Shown here one piece after another: positions 10,873 to 21,982 of a DNA stretch of 64,000 nt. The stretch covers positions 14,942,001 through 15,006,000 of the forward strand of contig CP075495.1 of assembly GCA_021613535.1 (NCBI GenBank), given 5' to 3'. The notes under the pieces are model-generated. The model was not told the DNA's origin, searched no databases, and saw nothing but the letters and a program-made list of their open reading frames with translations. The first letter of the stretch is position 1, and every line of letters starts with the position of its first letter. The DNA is from Adineta vaga (taxonomy: Eukaryota; Rotifera). The translations under genes and the position numbers were made by a program.

Positions 10873-12506
10873 ATAAATCAAAAAATAAAAGATTTCTATT
10901 TTCTATTAAAAAAAAAGTGAAACATCTTTTTTCTTCTTATTTATTGATATTTATCCTATTTATGAGATAAATTAGTAAGACAAGTAATATTGATTGCTTC
11001 TTATTCTTTGTCAATATCATACTAGTAACGCTCATCTTCTGGATTCGCTGACCCTTTTCTGAAAGAATTATAACAATGCTCAGCATATTTAGAAACTTCG
11101 AATAACAAGAAACCCAATGCAAATGTTGATGGACCTTCTATCCAAGACAACACTTCTACAGCAAAATTCAGTAGCTTTATTCCAAAATTCTTAATGAGAA
11201 TTAAATTTTTTTACGCATACTAAAAAGTTAGTTTCACTCTCTTAATAATTATAACAAGCTATGCATTGAAATTTCTTTTGATCCTTTGCTGTAGGGATGC
11301 AATTCGGCCGATCGCCACGCTAAATATAAGATAAAGATTTGCCTTAGTTCCTGTATCAAATCACTTGATACTTCTCACAATTTTATTTATCCTTCCTCAT
11401 TTTAGCTACTAAAAATCTCTTAAGCAAACGCCTAGTCGTTCGTCGGCCACTCACGGCTAGCCGTTTCTATGCACTCCTCCACTACGTTCACTATTTTTGA
11501 ACCACTTTCGAAGCGAATATATGAATTTTCTTTAATTCCCTCTTTAAAAAGCAATAAGTTTGTTAATACAGTTCCACAAACGGAATTAAAAACAATAGGT
11601 ACTTTCTTATGGGTGGTCATAGTTACAGCACATTTGTCTAGCATAGATTTTCACATTGTTGGAATGTTCATTAACCTGTCTGATGAATATGAATATCCAA
11701 CGGTGGAATCATAATCCGGTACTCCGTTTTCGTCCAGATCTTTCAGCTGAAATTCTATCGAAAGATCTGATCTGTAGTGGTCAACAACACGAAAACGTTT
11801 AGCCAAAACTCATATCAGGCTCTTCATTCTTTTGATCATTTGACCTACAGTTTCCATGATACTCTTACTAAATCTTATATGTGGAACTTTTAAACGGTTC
11901 TAATGTTACATACAGCCACCAACACGGTCTAGTTGATTAGCTTTCATTATGATTTCAAAAAGGGATACCTACACAAAATGATTTTAGAAAGAAAAGGACA
12001 AAATGCCTATACAAAATTGATTAGAAAAAGCTGGCATCAGATTCGAAATCGTTATTATCGATGACGTTTGATCAACTTTTGACAAAAAATCGAAAAAACT
12101 TGAGTAGCGTAATTGGGAGGGGTTAAAGCACACCAAACATAAAAATTCACAAAAAACTAACCTCAGATTCGAGATCCTCGACCCCAATTACCCTTCGGTC
12201 AACCCTTATATGATAGTATATGAACGATTTACTGAATGCTGAATTGTGATTGGATGGGCCGGAGAGACAGACAAACTTTTTGCATTTCAAGCCGCCGATT
12301 TTAACGCTGTATAACCCTTTCTTTTAGAAAAAGGAATAAAATGAGTAACCATGGCTTTGTGCTGACAAAAAAAGAACAAAGTTATCACTAGAATTTTTTA
12401 TTCCTTTTCTAAAGATGAGTTGAATTGCGCTTGTTCGTTCTTTTTCTCACCATCTATGAGTGAAAACAAACTGTCGGTAATTTCCAACGTTGATAGTATC
12501 ACATCA
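10873..12506. other. Gene-poor region with decayed sequence
   Basis: No intact gene. The interval contains the relic frame at 11432-11899 (separate entry), a GC-richer patch at about 11290-11480, and a segment at 12030-12200 carrying two related copies of a CAGATTCGA motif and a short inverted repeat (AATTGGG/CCCAATT). The composition differs from the surrounding DNA and suggests remains of an inserted element, which I cannot classify. Confidence 0.35.
11432..11899 (-). pseudogene. Relic reading frame with two in-frame TGA codons
   Basis: One minus-strand frame reads 155 sense positions from 11899 to a stop at 11432, interrupted only twice, both times by TGA (near 11652 and 11809). In DNA this AT-rich about ten stops would be expected by chance. 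The hypothetical product contains an EF-hand/TSP3-like stretch (DLDENGVPDYDST) and a Leu-rich central part, but I do not recognise a family. A plus-strand frame at 11469-11714 overlaps and is less convincing. The likeliest reading is a decayed gene fragment; a shuffled-composition test would settle whether the frame is significant. Confidence 0.3.
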
Positions 12507-12516
12507 TATATAAAAG
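12507..12516 (+). promoter_or_regulatory. TATA box of the RING-H2 gene
   Basis: TATATAAAAG followed by a G-run lies 57 nt upstream of the ATG at 12564, a normal spacing for a TATA-driven start of transcription near 12540. It argues against using an earlier in-frame start for this gene. Confidence 0.5.
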
Positions 12517-12563
12517 GGGGAAGACAGGTATTTTATTTCATATTCATTCTTCTTCATTGCGTT

Positions 12564-14442
12564 ATGACACAAAACGATGTAAAGGAAGCTAAAACATCAT
12601 TTTATTTACATTCGAAAACAAATCGTCGTTTATATCCACCAAATAAATATCCTTTAACACATTTACTTGATTATCAAACAGTTGCGAAACGTTGGTCAAA
12701 ACAATTAGTTTATGTTAAACATTTTAAATATACATTTATTTTACTTCTATTGTTTATTTTATTTAGTACAATATTTTTTCAATTACACATTTATGCTTAT
12801 AATTCATTTTTTGGTCCATTTCATTTGAATTTAAATGATTTTACTAAATATGTAGAAAATTATAAAAATGGTCAATCATGGTTTAAAAGAATTGAATATA
12901 TTCAAGTTGAATTAGGTGAAAATAATATTAGAAATCCACTCAATGCATATGAAACTATTCGAAGATATTCTGATCCAATAACACGTCGACATTATGTAGG
13001 AACATATAAAAAAGTCAAAACACCTCCTATATATGTTAAATTACCAACACGAGTACGAAAACATTTTCATTTACGACATCCCTTCGATTTTTCATTATAT
13101 TCAATTCGTACATTGAAATGTATTGTCAAGAAACTTCAAAGTGAATCTGAAAGAACATATCAAACATGGATTGAAAAATCTGAGTATATTAAATATATTA
13201 ATGAAGAATATTCAAAAAATGCTACTCGTTTCAATATGTTAGCTTTATCAAAATGTGGTATACTTATTGGATATTTATATTGTCCTATGTATGAAAAAGC
13301 ATTTCTTCCTACAAAAGAATATCCTTTTTATAAAACAGATATTGCATTTGATATGACACGTCAATATTATCCTTTTTATTCGTTAGTAATTGTTACTCTA
13401 ATATTTCTATGGTTACTTCTTAAAACATTATTTTATTTTATACTTTATTTGATTAATATTATTTATGTAAAAATTTGTTATAAATATGGTTTATTAGCAG
13501 TTCCTTTAGTTTTATCTGAAGATGTTCTTGAAGAACTTTGGTTATTAAATAATGATGATTCACCACATGAACAATTACTACAATTAGATGAAATGATACA
13601 AAACAGTCAATATGAACTTGAAAAACAATTGTTTATTATTAAAAATTCTTCTGAGCAATTGTTTGTTGTTTTACTTCGAGTTAATCTTCAACAAAATCAA
13701 TGTTTAGAAGATAATCTATCACCATTTATTATTTGTCCTGTTACTGATATAATCAAAATAGTAGGTGATGCTGGTATTTGTTATGGAGTAGATGCATCAT
13801 GGATACCATGGACACCAATTATGGGTATAGAAATTAGTCAATCACAATGGTTACATGATAATTTAATGGTTATCAGTGAACATTATAGAGAACAGTAAGT
13901 TATTTTCTTTATTTCTTTTCTTTTTTGATTATTTAATTTCATTTTCTTATAGATATGAATATCGTCGTGAACATGAGTATGAAGTTATAAATCAATTTAT
14001 GCGAAGTTGTTCTACGGGTCGGCAACGAACTGGACGGAAAACAGAAAGTGAAGCAAAATTTGAACGATTTCTTCATCATGAACAAACTTTACAAAACATA
14101 GAACGTGAACGACAATCATATTATGATCGTATGGTTAGTCCATTTCTTCCTGCTACACCAAAGTTTATTGCTGAATTTCGAATAAAAGAGAAAACTTTGG
14201 TTGATGCAACGATGGAAAATGAAAATTATATATGTGTTATATGTCAAGAGCCTCTCAGATTAGATGATTCATATGAGATATGGCCATGTCCATCTCCAAT
14301 TGCGCACATCTTTCATTATGATTGTATGTTAGATCACTTAAGAAATAAACATACTTGTCCAATGTGTCGACATGAAGTAGATGCTGCTGCTCCAATCGAA
14401 GATCATGGTCTTTTACAATTTTTAAGAAGAATTATGGTATAA
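12564..14442 (+). CDS. Two-helix membrane RING-H2 E3 ubiquitin ligase
   Basis: Two exons (12564-13894 and 13953-14442, phase 2, 58-nt intron), 606 aa. Two transmembrane segments flank a luminal or extracellular loop of about 220 residues: the first at about residues 55-80 (FILLLLFILFSTIFF), the second at about 270-300 (SLVIVTLIFLWLLLKTLFYFILYLI). The cytosolic part ends with a RING-H2 finger near the C-terminus: CVICQEPL, then C, H, HYDC, and CPMCRHEV, giving a C3H2C3 ligand set with the usual Pro after the seventh ligand. Such proteins pass ubiquitin from an E2 to membrane or cytosolic targets. The loop is rich in Tyr and Lys and resembles no domain I know. The start was chosen 57 nt after a TATA box. 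A damaged copy of the RING lies at 17313-17507. Confidence 0.8.
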
Positions 14443-14669
14443 GATTAATCTTTTTGTTGTTGTTGATTTTACAATTATCATGTACGAAGACATTTTCTTT
14501 ATTTCTGTTTAAGTTATATCATTGAAATAAACCAGATTATGTCTGCTAATGAAAACATAAAACTTGCGATGTGAGTGAGCATACAGAAAAGAGATTTCAA
14601 TTTACACCCAGACCCACACCCTGATATTTAATTGAAACGAAATTCACTGAATCTATTTACTTCCTTAAC
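14443..14669. other. Intergenic spacer with motif shared with 17 kb
   Basis: Contains a GATGTGAGTGAGC-centred segment (14568-14610) that recurs at about 17028-17070, upstream of the headless RING copy. The shared flank links this spacer to the RING duplication. Confidence 0.4.
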
Positions 14670-15638
14670 ATGTATATGATAAATATAATTGAGCAATTAT
14701 TAAATGAAGTAAAACAAATCGAACAAAAATTAATTGAAAGTCAAACCAAAGTTGATTTACATGAACAAGTACCTATTATTTGTTTTTCTTGATTCTTAAA
14801 GCAAATTTCTCTTCTTTTAAAGGAATTCTTTGCATGTAAAAAATATACAGCGTCATTATTAAATAAAGAAAAACAATTAAATGAACGTTTACAGCTTTCT
14901 ATTGAGCGGAAGAACTTCATAAAAATCTATCTAACTTTTCTTGTTGTATATTAAATTTCAATTGTTTATCAATTTCTAAACTTTCTCATTTTCCAACAAA
15001 TTCTCGATTGAAATCTCCACGGGTTTCTCGTAACTGGCAAGTTCTAGAGAACCCATACGTATATAGATATGCATACAACACTTTTTGTCATCATAACACA
15101 CCATCTATTAACTGCACGAGAAATGAAATGATGGAAAGGAATACATACAAAGTATTTTATTGGTTCAGATTTAGCGATTGGTATCAAAGAAAGATAGATT
15201 ACTTCTAGTAATTTTGATGCGTAGTAAAGTTTTTATCTGTTTCTCATTAACACACACACACTTCATATAATTAAAATAATATTTTTGTTTTCAGATTTCA
15301 ATGTTTCTCGCAATTAATGAGTGGTGTTTTTAAAGAAAAAGTTCCTTCAGTTTTATCTTTATGTTTGCCTAAGCAATGTTTAGCTTTTGATGAACTGCAT
15401 ACATGTACAACTCGAAAAGACGTTTCGAGTATTAAAATTCTGAATTCGAGTTTTAAACTTTTAAACTTTTGAACTAATAGAAAAGTCAAAGAAATTCCTG
15501 AAGAAAAGTTTGAATTACTTGATGCTCACTCATCTTCTGTTGCTGAACGTATTATATTCTTACTTGTCAATATAGTTTATTTCATTAATGAACATTATCC
15601 AATAAAAGAACAAGGAAAGAAAATAGATGGTTTTATTA
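14670..15638 (+). pseudogene. Decayed coiled-coil protein gene
   Basis: A likely first exon (14670-14768) starting MYMINIIEQLLNEVKQIEQK joins across a 54-nt GT-AG intron to 14823 onward (FFACKKYTASLLNKEKQLN), a coiled-coil profile. After about 14905 the frame is lost; the continuation (ELHKNLSNFSCC) lies in another frame. More coding-like blocks follow after an acceptor near 15296 (FQCFSQLMSGVFKEK) and after 15482 (VKEIPEEKFELLDAHSSSVA), separated by stops. The last block runs into the TIR element at 15639. I do not recognise the parent family. Unusual splicing could rescue some of these blocks, but at least one frameshift appears needed, so I call it broken. Confidence 0.45.
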
Positions 15639-15920
15639 TCCAGTTCAATCATTCCGAAGGTCGGAAACGGCGCCTCAAACGACCAGAAACGGTCAGAAAA
15701 CGGCAATTTACTGCCTTAATTTTCACCTTATTTCATCGTAATCCGTTATTCCAGATTACGACTGCCGTTTCCGGCCGTTTCTTTCTACAAAACGACCATC
15801 TTTTTACATTGTATTTCTATACATTTCTGGGTTAACGGATTACGGCGAAGTATTAGCCCCGATTTTCGCCGTTTTTCAACCGTTTAAGACAGTTTACGAC
15901 GCCGTTTTGTTGGACCTGGG
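15639..15920. mobile_element. Non-autonomous TIR element, copy 1 (282 bp)
   Basis: A 282-bp block that is clearly richer in GC than its surroundings, ending GGACCTGGG and starting with a degenerate reverse complement (TCCAGTTCAATC). TA is present on both sides, consistent with a 2-bp target duplication. The interior is crowded with ACGG/CCGT motifs in both orientations, including GTAATCCGTTATTCCAGATTACG and its echo AACGGATTACGGCG. It has no open frame. Size, ends and interior match copy 2 at 39023-39311, so this looks like a MITE family moved by a transposase encoded elsewhere. The superfamily is not determined. Confidence 0.55.
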
Positions 15921-15961
15921 TAATGAAATGAAACGTATATCATTCGCTACACAATATCAAA

Positions 15962-16504
15962 ATGACACAACAAATTGCTGATTTACAACAACGACTTGAA
16001 AATGTAGAAGATGAAAGAAAAGAAACGAAAAAACATCGTACAATTGCTGAAATATTAATACCAACTGTACATGAAATTCGAAATATTATGATCGATGAAC
16101 ACATTCCTGATGGTTATTATTGCGAAACAATTATCAGCGCATTATTATTACGTGCATATGGCCAAAACATATCATGGGAGATTTCAGATTTTAATTCAAA
16201 TTATCCTCGATCAAGATTTGATTTGAATCAATTCAATGTATTCGAATCAGTTATTGAACGTATTGCAGATAGTATGAGAATCAATCTTAACACGTTACTC
16301 GAATTATTATGCATTAAATTTAATCATAATCAAATGGAGCATGATTCAATTAGAAACTTTATTCGGGATTCTAATGGAAATTCTTCATTTAACTCATATC
16401 TAATTTCGATAAACATAACAGATGTATTTACAACAAATGAAAAAATATGTCTCGAAGTATTGTATCGACGCAATTTTCTTGAGTATTATAATTCAATTCA
16501 ATAA
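15962..16504 (+). CDS. Hypothetical protein with N-terminal coiled coil
   Basis: An open frame of 180 aa starting at an ATG with an in-frame stop 33 nt upstream, directly to the right of the TIR element. The first 25 residues form a coiled coil (TQQIADLQQRLENVEDERKE). The rest is a mixed helical region with the recognisable stretch YYCETIISALLLRAYG and no motif I know. Codon use resembles the nearby genes. It may be an independent small gene or the 3' end of the broken coiled-coil gene at 14670-15638, cut off by the insertion and a frameshift; the frame left of the element does not join it directly. A transcript would decide. Confidence 0.45.
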   Translation: MTQQIADLQQRLENVEDERKETKKHRTIAEILIPTVHEIRNIMIDEHIPDGYYCETIISALLLRAYGQNISWEISDFNSNYPRSRFDLNQFNVFESVIERIADSMRINLNTLLELLCIKFNHNQMEHDSIRNFIRDSNGNSSFNSYLISINITDVFTTNEKICLEVLYRRNFLEYYNSIQ

Positions 16505-17312
16505 ACGTCTTCAAATCATATCGTTTTTTTCTCAAATACATGTATCGAATAGATCATTAAAAAATAAAATATTTTTTTGTCGTTTTGTTAATATGTTTTT
16601 TTTTGGATAAATCATATTCAGTTCTTCATTTAAAAATAATTCTGAACATGATCTGTATTTCATAATATGAGAGTAGGAAAAAATCATATCAGAATATAAC
16701 ATAAATATATTTTTGAGTAGAAGAGTTTTCATTTAACGATCGTGAAAAGGAGAACTATGAATACTTCGAAGCTGTAAAATTACGTTCTGGAATAGAATGA
16801 TGTCTGTTATCCTATTATATGGATATAGTAAAAATCGATGTCGAAGATTATTTCAAATTCAAGTGATAAAATTGAGAATAAATATTATTTAATCGAGATG
16901 CTATTAACAGCAATATCTTGAAATACTATACTTTTCCTTTATTCATGGATCAATTTTATCTCTCTATCATTGAAAAAAACTAGTAAAACTTATCAACCTA
17001 CCTGTTAATGGAACGGTAAATATTAGGATGTGAGTGAGCGTATAAAGAAGACATATTTCAATTCACATACACAAACAATAACAAACAGTTTCTATGACAA
17101 AAACATTCGTTATGCTGAAGGTATAATTATGCGTGATTGGAATAAAACCCTTGCATAAAGTACAATACTTTAGTATCGAATTTTCAATAGAAGGGTTGTA
17201 CATATGCTTTTTGTTTAGCATTAGTTTTTCACGAAAATTACAATATGAATCACACTTGTATGAATAATCAATAAGAATAGCCAAGAATTTTTTGTTTTTC
17301 GAAAATCAAAAT
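16505..17312. other. Intergenic region, no gene seen
   Basis: AT-rich spacer. The only notable content is the GATGTGAGTGAGC-centred repeat at about 17028-17070 shared with 14568-14610. Short frames on both strands look like noise. Confidence 0.35.
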
Positions 17313-17507
17313 GAAAAATGCATAATTTGCTTAGAAGATTTGAGAGAAGGTGAATCATATAAAGCATGACCATGTATATCTCTAGTTCGACACATCTTTC
17401 ACTATGATTGTATGCTAAAGTATTTACAAAAAAATTACACTTGTCCAATATGTCGACATCCAGTGGAAGCTTCTCAATCAATAGGCAGTTTTCTAACTTT
17501 TATGTGA
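17313..17507 (+). pseudogene. Headless copy of the RING-H2 domain
   Basis: The frame encodes CIICLEDLREGESYKA, then TGA, then PCISLVRHIFHYDCMLKYL and CPICRHPVEAS. It is a clear relative of the RING of the gene at 12564-14442: the HIFHYDCML segment is identical and all eight metal ligands remain. The TGA sits exactly where the intact gene has Trp (EIWPC), so a single TGG-to-TGA change would explain it. No upstream membrane part is present. A duplicate of flanking non-coding sequence lies at 17028. This is a partial, probably inactive duplicate. Confidence 0.7.
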
Positions 17508-17886
17508 GTAATTACGTAAGATTAGTTTTGTTATTTATCTTTTATAACATCAGAATAAATGTTATACATAACCAAGGAGCGAAAGCCATGTGATGTTTTT
17601 AATACATTTATGATTCATCAAATTGTATTCAGTCTTTTTTTCTGTGAATAAAATAGGTCATATAAGCAAATATTAGTTAAAATATATAAAAAGAAAATAG
17701 ATGAATAACATAAATGAAGAAAAAAGTGAAATGAAGCAGAATAGTCATGTAAAATAAGATTAAGTGTGAGCGAATGAAATGAGAAGAAGTTAGTTATTAT
17801 TTCATCAGATTGCGATGTTGATAATTTTGAAATATATAGAACGTGTCAAAACACGAATAGAGCCAACTAAAGAGATCATAACATGG
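17508..17886. other. Spacer, no gene seen
   Basis: AT-rich DNA between the RING relic and the 3' end of the 7TM receptor gene; no feature found. Confidence 0.3.
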
Positions 17887-18876
17887 TTAGTTCAAAGGTA
17901 TGATACGATTGCGATAAACATGTGAGCAAAGTATTCGTTTTAATTCTTTACGAAAATGTGAACTGGCTAATGTATAAATGTAAAGTGAAAATATTTTGTC
18001 AAAGTTACCGAGGAGCACAAACATACTGAACAGGAAACCTTCTACTGAGCGGCGCATGCTGCTTTTGACCAATGTTATTGAAACGAGCTGATAAATGCGG
18101 AAGATAATTATTGGTGATACACAAACGAACATGACACTTGCTTGCACTAATACTACGCGCAGTATGCTTCGATCCTTTTTCGTGATGACTCTTCTAGTGA
18201 TTCTAGAAACCTCCATATTCAAAATCACCCGTGGTCGTCGTGAAATACGTCGAACATTGAAGAATGTTCTAAGACCAAAGTAGGCTGATAATACCAATGG
18301 TGTGATGAATTGAATGATAAAAGTAATACAAACATCCGCAGTATCACATAGAGAGTTCTTATTTGAACAAGATGATGCAATTATCGTAAGACCTATTTCA
18401 TAACAATAGAGTTTTCCAAGATAAACAGCCAATACAACAAATGTTATCACAACGATAGATCTCCAGGTGGTACACATATTGCTCATGTTTCGTGTTTCGA
18501 CACTACTTGACGATGACAAATAACGATCCCAACAACGAGCAACCATAAACCATGTAGAACATGAAGGAGCCGTATTCGACACATAGGCATTCAATTTGCA
18601 CAGAAACAGAGAGCTGTAAGTTGGCATCAATTGAAATCCTGCAAGAGCACGCAACAAGATAATAGTATATATACCAAAGATGTCAGCTATTGTTGATGCC
18701 AAGAGATAAGCTATGCATGGAGACTGTCGCCATATAAGAGGGCGAGTGAATAGCAGAATGTTACAAACAATGCTTATAGTACCCGTTATAAGTAATATTA
18801 TACTTACTGTACGGAAAATATAAGATTTAACTACCTCAAATGACGCTAATGCGTTGTCGGATGTTGAGTTACTCAT
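17887..18876 (-). CDS. Class A-like G protein-coupled receptor
   Basis: Intronless, 329 aa, with seven hydrophobic segments in the rhodopsin-like order. TM1 is SYIFRTVSIILLITGTISIV with the expected Asn in CNILLF. TM3 starts near the conserved Cys of LFLCKLNAY and ends CWDRYLSS, a DRY-type motif. A Cys-containing second extracellular loop can pair with the TM3 Cys. TM5 has a central Pro (ITPLVLSAYFG), TM6 contains VCVSPIIIFR, and TM7 replaces NPxxY with DKIFSLYIYTLAS. Two N-glycosylation sites lie in the short N-terminus. The cytosolic tail is short and basic. Large families of such intronless receptors, related distantly to peptide receptors, are known in rotifers. The ligand is unknown. Confidence 0.8.
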   Translation of the reverse strand: MSNSTSDNALASFEVVKSYIFRTVSIILLITGTISIVCNILLFTRPLIWRQSPCIAYLLASTIADIFGIYTIILLRALAGFQLMPTYSSLFLCKLNAYVSNTAPSCSTWFMVARCWDRYLSSSSSVETRNMSNMCTTWRSIVVITFVVLAVYLGKLYCYEIGLTIIASSCSNKNSLCDTADVCITFIIQFITPLVLSAYFGLRTFFNVRRISRRPRVILNMEVSRITRRVITKKDRSILRVVLVQASVMFVCVSPIIIFRIYQLVSITLVKSSMRRSVEGFLFSMFVLLGNFDKIFSLYIYTLASSHFRKELKRILCSHVYRNRIIPLN

Positions 18877-20070
18877 TATTAATAGACTTGAAAAAAAGAA
18901 GATCTCTTTTGAAATATAGCTAAAATTGTTTTTTCATCAATCTATAATTTTTATAAATTTATTAAAGACTCGTTAGATGATAATACTGTCATCTAAATTA
19001 GAAAAAAATAACAACAAAGCGTTTCAGTGAAATCATGTCTAAAAGGGTTGCGAGAAGATGAATGACAAACGAGCGTCTATTTCTCATCATACTTAATCAT
19101 GAATCGTCCAATGATTTAAAAAAAACCTTAATTGTCAAAAGATCATGAGAGGATCCATAATAATTCTCATAAAGTAACATCGTTAGTTCACTTTTGAAAA
19201 ATCATAGAACTATCGAGGAACTGACGTATGATTTATATTTCTCAGTTGTTCAATACTATACAGGAAAGATCAACACTTTATCCTCTTTATATCGGAACTA
19301 ACTATTGAATATTTTTTGTTGAATGTAAACGTTCCCACTATCTCTTTTGTTTTTCCTTCTACATTAATATTTGCATTCAAATGTAAAATTCACTGTTCTA
19401 AAGAAAATTTGTGTAACTAGTATGAAAGAGGGGCTTTCATAAAACTAACATCGACTTTTTTTTAAACGAGAAAAAAACTATTATTAATAATAAACGTACC
19501 GCTCATTAACGTATGCACGAAGAATTTTTAGATACACAGGTCATACATGCGTGTAATTCTGCATTTATTTATATTCCTTGTATATCAATTTCCCTTTATG
19601 ATTTTTACTACAAAATATCCTGAAATTTCATTGTATTCTTTCTTTTATATTTCTGAAATCAATGGGAATATAATTATTTAAACAATTAATACTAATCGCA
19701 TACATATATCATTGAATCTGTATATATACACTTAAACTCATCGCTTTATATTATTCATTGTCTCTCTTGTGTGTACTACTGTACTTGTATGAGCATTGAA
19801 GTAAATAAGTTTAAAATTAATTGATGAGTACAGACATGTCCTAGTATAGCTAGAACTTCTACCCAAAAATATTATCCATCGTATCTTCATCAAACTTATC
19901 CAATAAGATAGATGTTTTTTCTTAGTGATGAGATATAGGAGACTTTTCTAAGAACCTTTAACATAGATTTTGTTTTTTTATTAACGAATTTCAAGAGTAA
20001 ATAAAGTTCAAGAAATTAATCACATATATGAAAATTAAAAAACAAACAGTGATACTAAATAGAAGTCTTA
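18877..20070. other. Intergenic region, no gene seen
   Basis: About 1.2 kb of AT-rich DNA upstream of the receptor and downstream of the F-box gene. No open frame with family features, repeat or RNA-like structure was recognised. Confidence 0.35.
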
Positions 20071-21982
20071 TTAAAGCCACACTTGAATAGAGTGATGATT
20101 TTTGCTTCGTGAAAATGTTTTTCCTCTTGTAGTAAGCCATTCAATAATATCGGCCCATGAGTTTATCGAAGCTTGATCATATACAAATGTAACGCTTGAC
20201 AAGTTTTTGACATATTCAAGAACTAATTGTATACATTTAGCATTTAATGTTCTTATTTTTAGATGTTTTACATGATGAGAGATCACTGAATGTAATATAT
20301 CCTCAGATATTACTGTTGAATCATCGTCATATGATATGCCAAGTGTTTGAACATTGTACGCTAGATCGAGCAAATTGTTCATTATATCTGATTCAAAGTA
20401 ATGATAATCCGAGAGAAATAACCAGATTTCATTGAGCTTTGAACAATCAACAAACGATGAAAGAAGATTAAATGGATATCTTGGCCAATCAATGTAGAGA
20501 ACCATCTGAGTCGTATAGTGACATATGTGACGAACTGGTCTATTTAACTAGCGAAAGAAAAAAGTAAACAAAATTTTAATTTCTACGCCTGTTTATTGAA
20601 TTTTATGTGTTATAAACTAATGAATTGCTCATTATTCTCACAAAATTAAGTCCTATTTTAATACCAATTCAATTGTATACAAAATACAGCTTCTAGTGTG
20701 CAAGATTAAATCATAGTTAGAACTCAACCTATTCTGTGTGACAACGTCAACCATAGTAGAAAAAAACTGAATAATTTAGTATAATATGACATACACGATA
20801 TGAACTAATAGCATTAAACATTGCTGATGGATTTACACGAAGGTTCCACTGATTGCGCGTTACAAATGTGCTGTCTTTGTTTGTTGTAGAAGTAGAATAT
20901 GAGAAAATATCTGCGAAGGAATTGTTCGGAAAGTCAATACTTGAATCAGCAGGTGAATAACACATGATATCGGATCTTGTATCATTGTTAATATATTTAC
21001 AAGTCACATACCAATGTTTCTGTTCGAGCCAGAAAGATGTACGAAATGCATCAATAATTTGTTCTAGATTTTCAATATTTTCATATAGATAATTTTGAAT
21101 ATGAACAAAAAATTTAAACTTTTTAAGTAACGGTAATTTATGACAGATAAATTCTTCCCATTGAGATAAGCGTTCCAGAAAATAATCTGTCAAGGTCAAG
21201 TAATTGACTATATGAAGGTCTACAAGTGAAGGAGTAAGTGAAAGAAGAGATTCGAGCTGATCAATTTGCATATTCGAACTACGCAATCTTAGTGATGTTA
21301 ATCGTTGTAATGAATTTGGAAGAATAATCTGATTATTTCGCTCCATAACATAGTCATTTGATGAAAAAGTTCGAAGATTAGGTAAATGCTGAAGAATATC
21401 ACACAGTTGTTTATGAGTACAATGGTCAATAGTTAGTTGTTCTAATTTGTATAGATATGGCCATGATATTTCATAGATATTATGGAAAATAGTAGATAGA
21501 TAGAGTTTTTGAAGATTCGACATAGCAATTATTGTTCGTTGAAGATTGTTTGTACCATTAGAATTTGTTGTTCTCAATGACAATGATGTGAGCGTAGGAA
21601 TAGTCATAATACTATGCAATATTTGTTCAGGATAACATAAATCAAATCCAAAAATATCTAATGAACAGATCCGAGTAAGTTGCTGAATATCAATCAATGA
21701 AAAGATTAATCCAATTTGATCTGATTTAGTATATTTATTTGTAAGACTAAATGAAGCAATATTTTCGGGTTTAATGATTCGACATATTTGACGAATTTTA
21801 GCATTTGATGATGTACAATTAAATTGAATTTTATACCGATTGTAAGTTCGCGTAATTTGATTAAATCGTTTACAGACATTACGAAATGAAAATAGAATAT
21901 CTTTTGTATCGAGTCGATCAAGAATATGATAGACAACTTCGACAGGAAGTGTAACTAAAGACAAACAAGATTGAGTAGACAT
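20071..21982 (-). CDS. F-box protein with LRR-like repeats
   Basis: Two exons (21982-20795 and 20547-20071, phase 0), 554 aa. Exon 1 ends at a GTATGT donor and exon 2 follows TTTCTTTCGCTAG; the 247-nt intron is longer than usual here. The F-box is at about residues 8-48 (LVTLPVEVVYHILDRLDTKDILFSFRNVCKRF), expected to dock on Skp1. Irregular leucine-rich repeats follow (LQKLYLSTIF, LYKLEQLTID, LPNLRTFSS, LQRLTSLRL). The second exon continues the repeats and ends in HHSIQVWL. The ATG at 21982 is the first true Met in frame. It is not a close copy of the F-box gene at 8248-10872, whose F-box differs in most positions; both belong to the large bdelloid F-box set. Confidence 0.75.

Noticed and set aside
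11469-11714. Plus-strand frame of 81 codons
   Set aside because: It overlaps the longer minus-strand relic frame, which runs on through two stops over 468 nt; neither is recognised, but the minus-strand signal extends further.
12420-12563. Earlier in-frame start for the RING-H2 gene
   Set aside because: The upstream extension crosses a TATA box at 12507-12516 and does not begin with a convincing Met in a coding context; the ATG at 12564 is at the right distance downstream.
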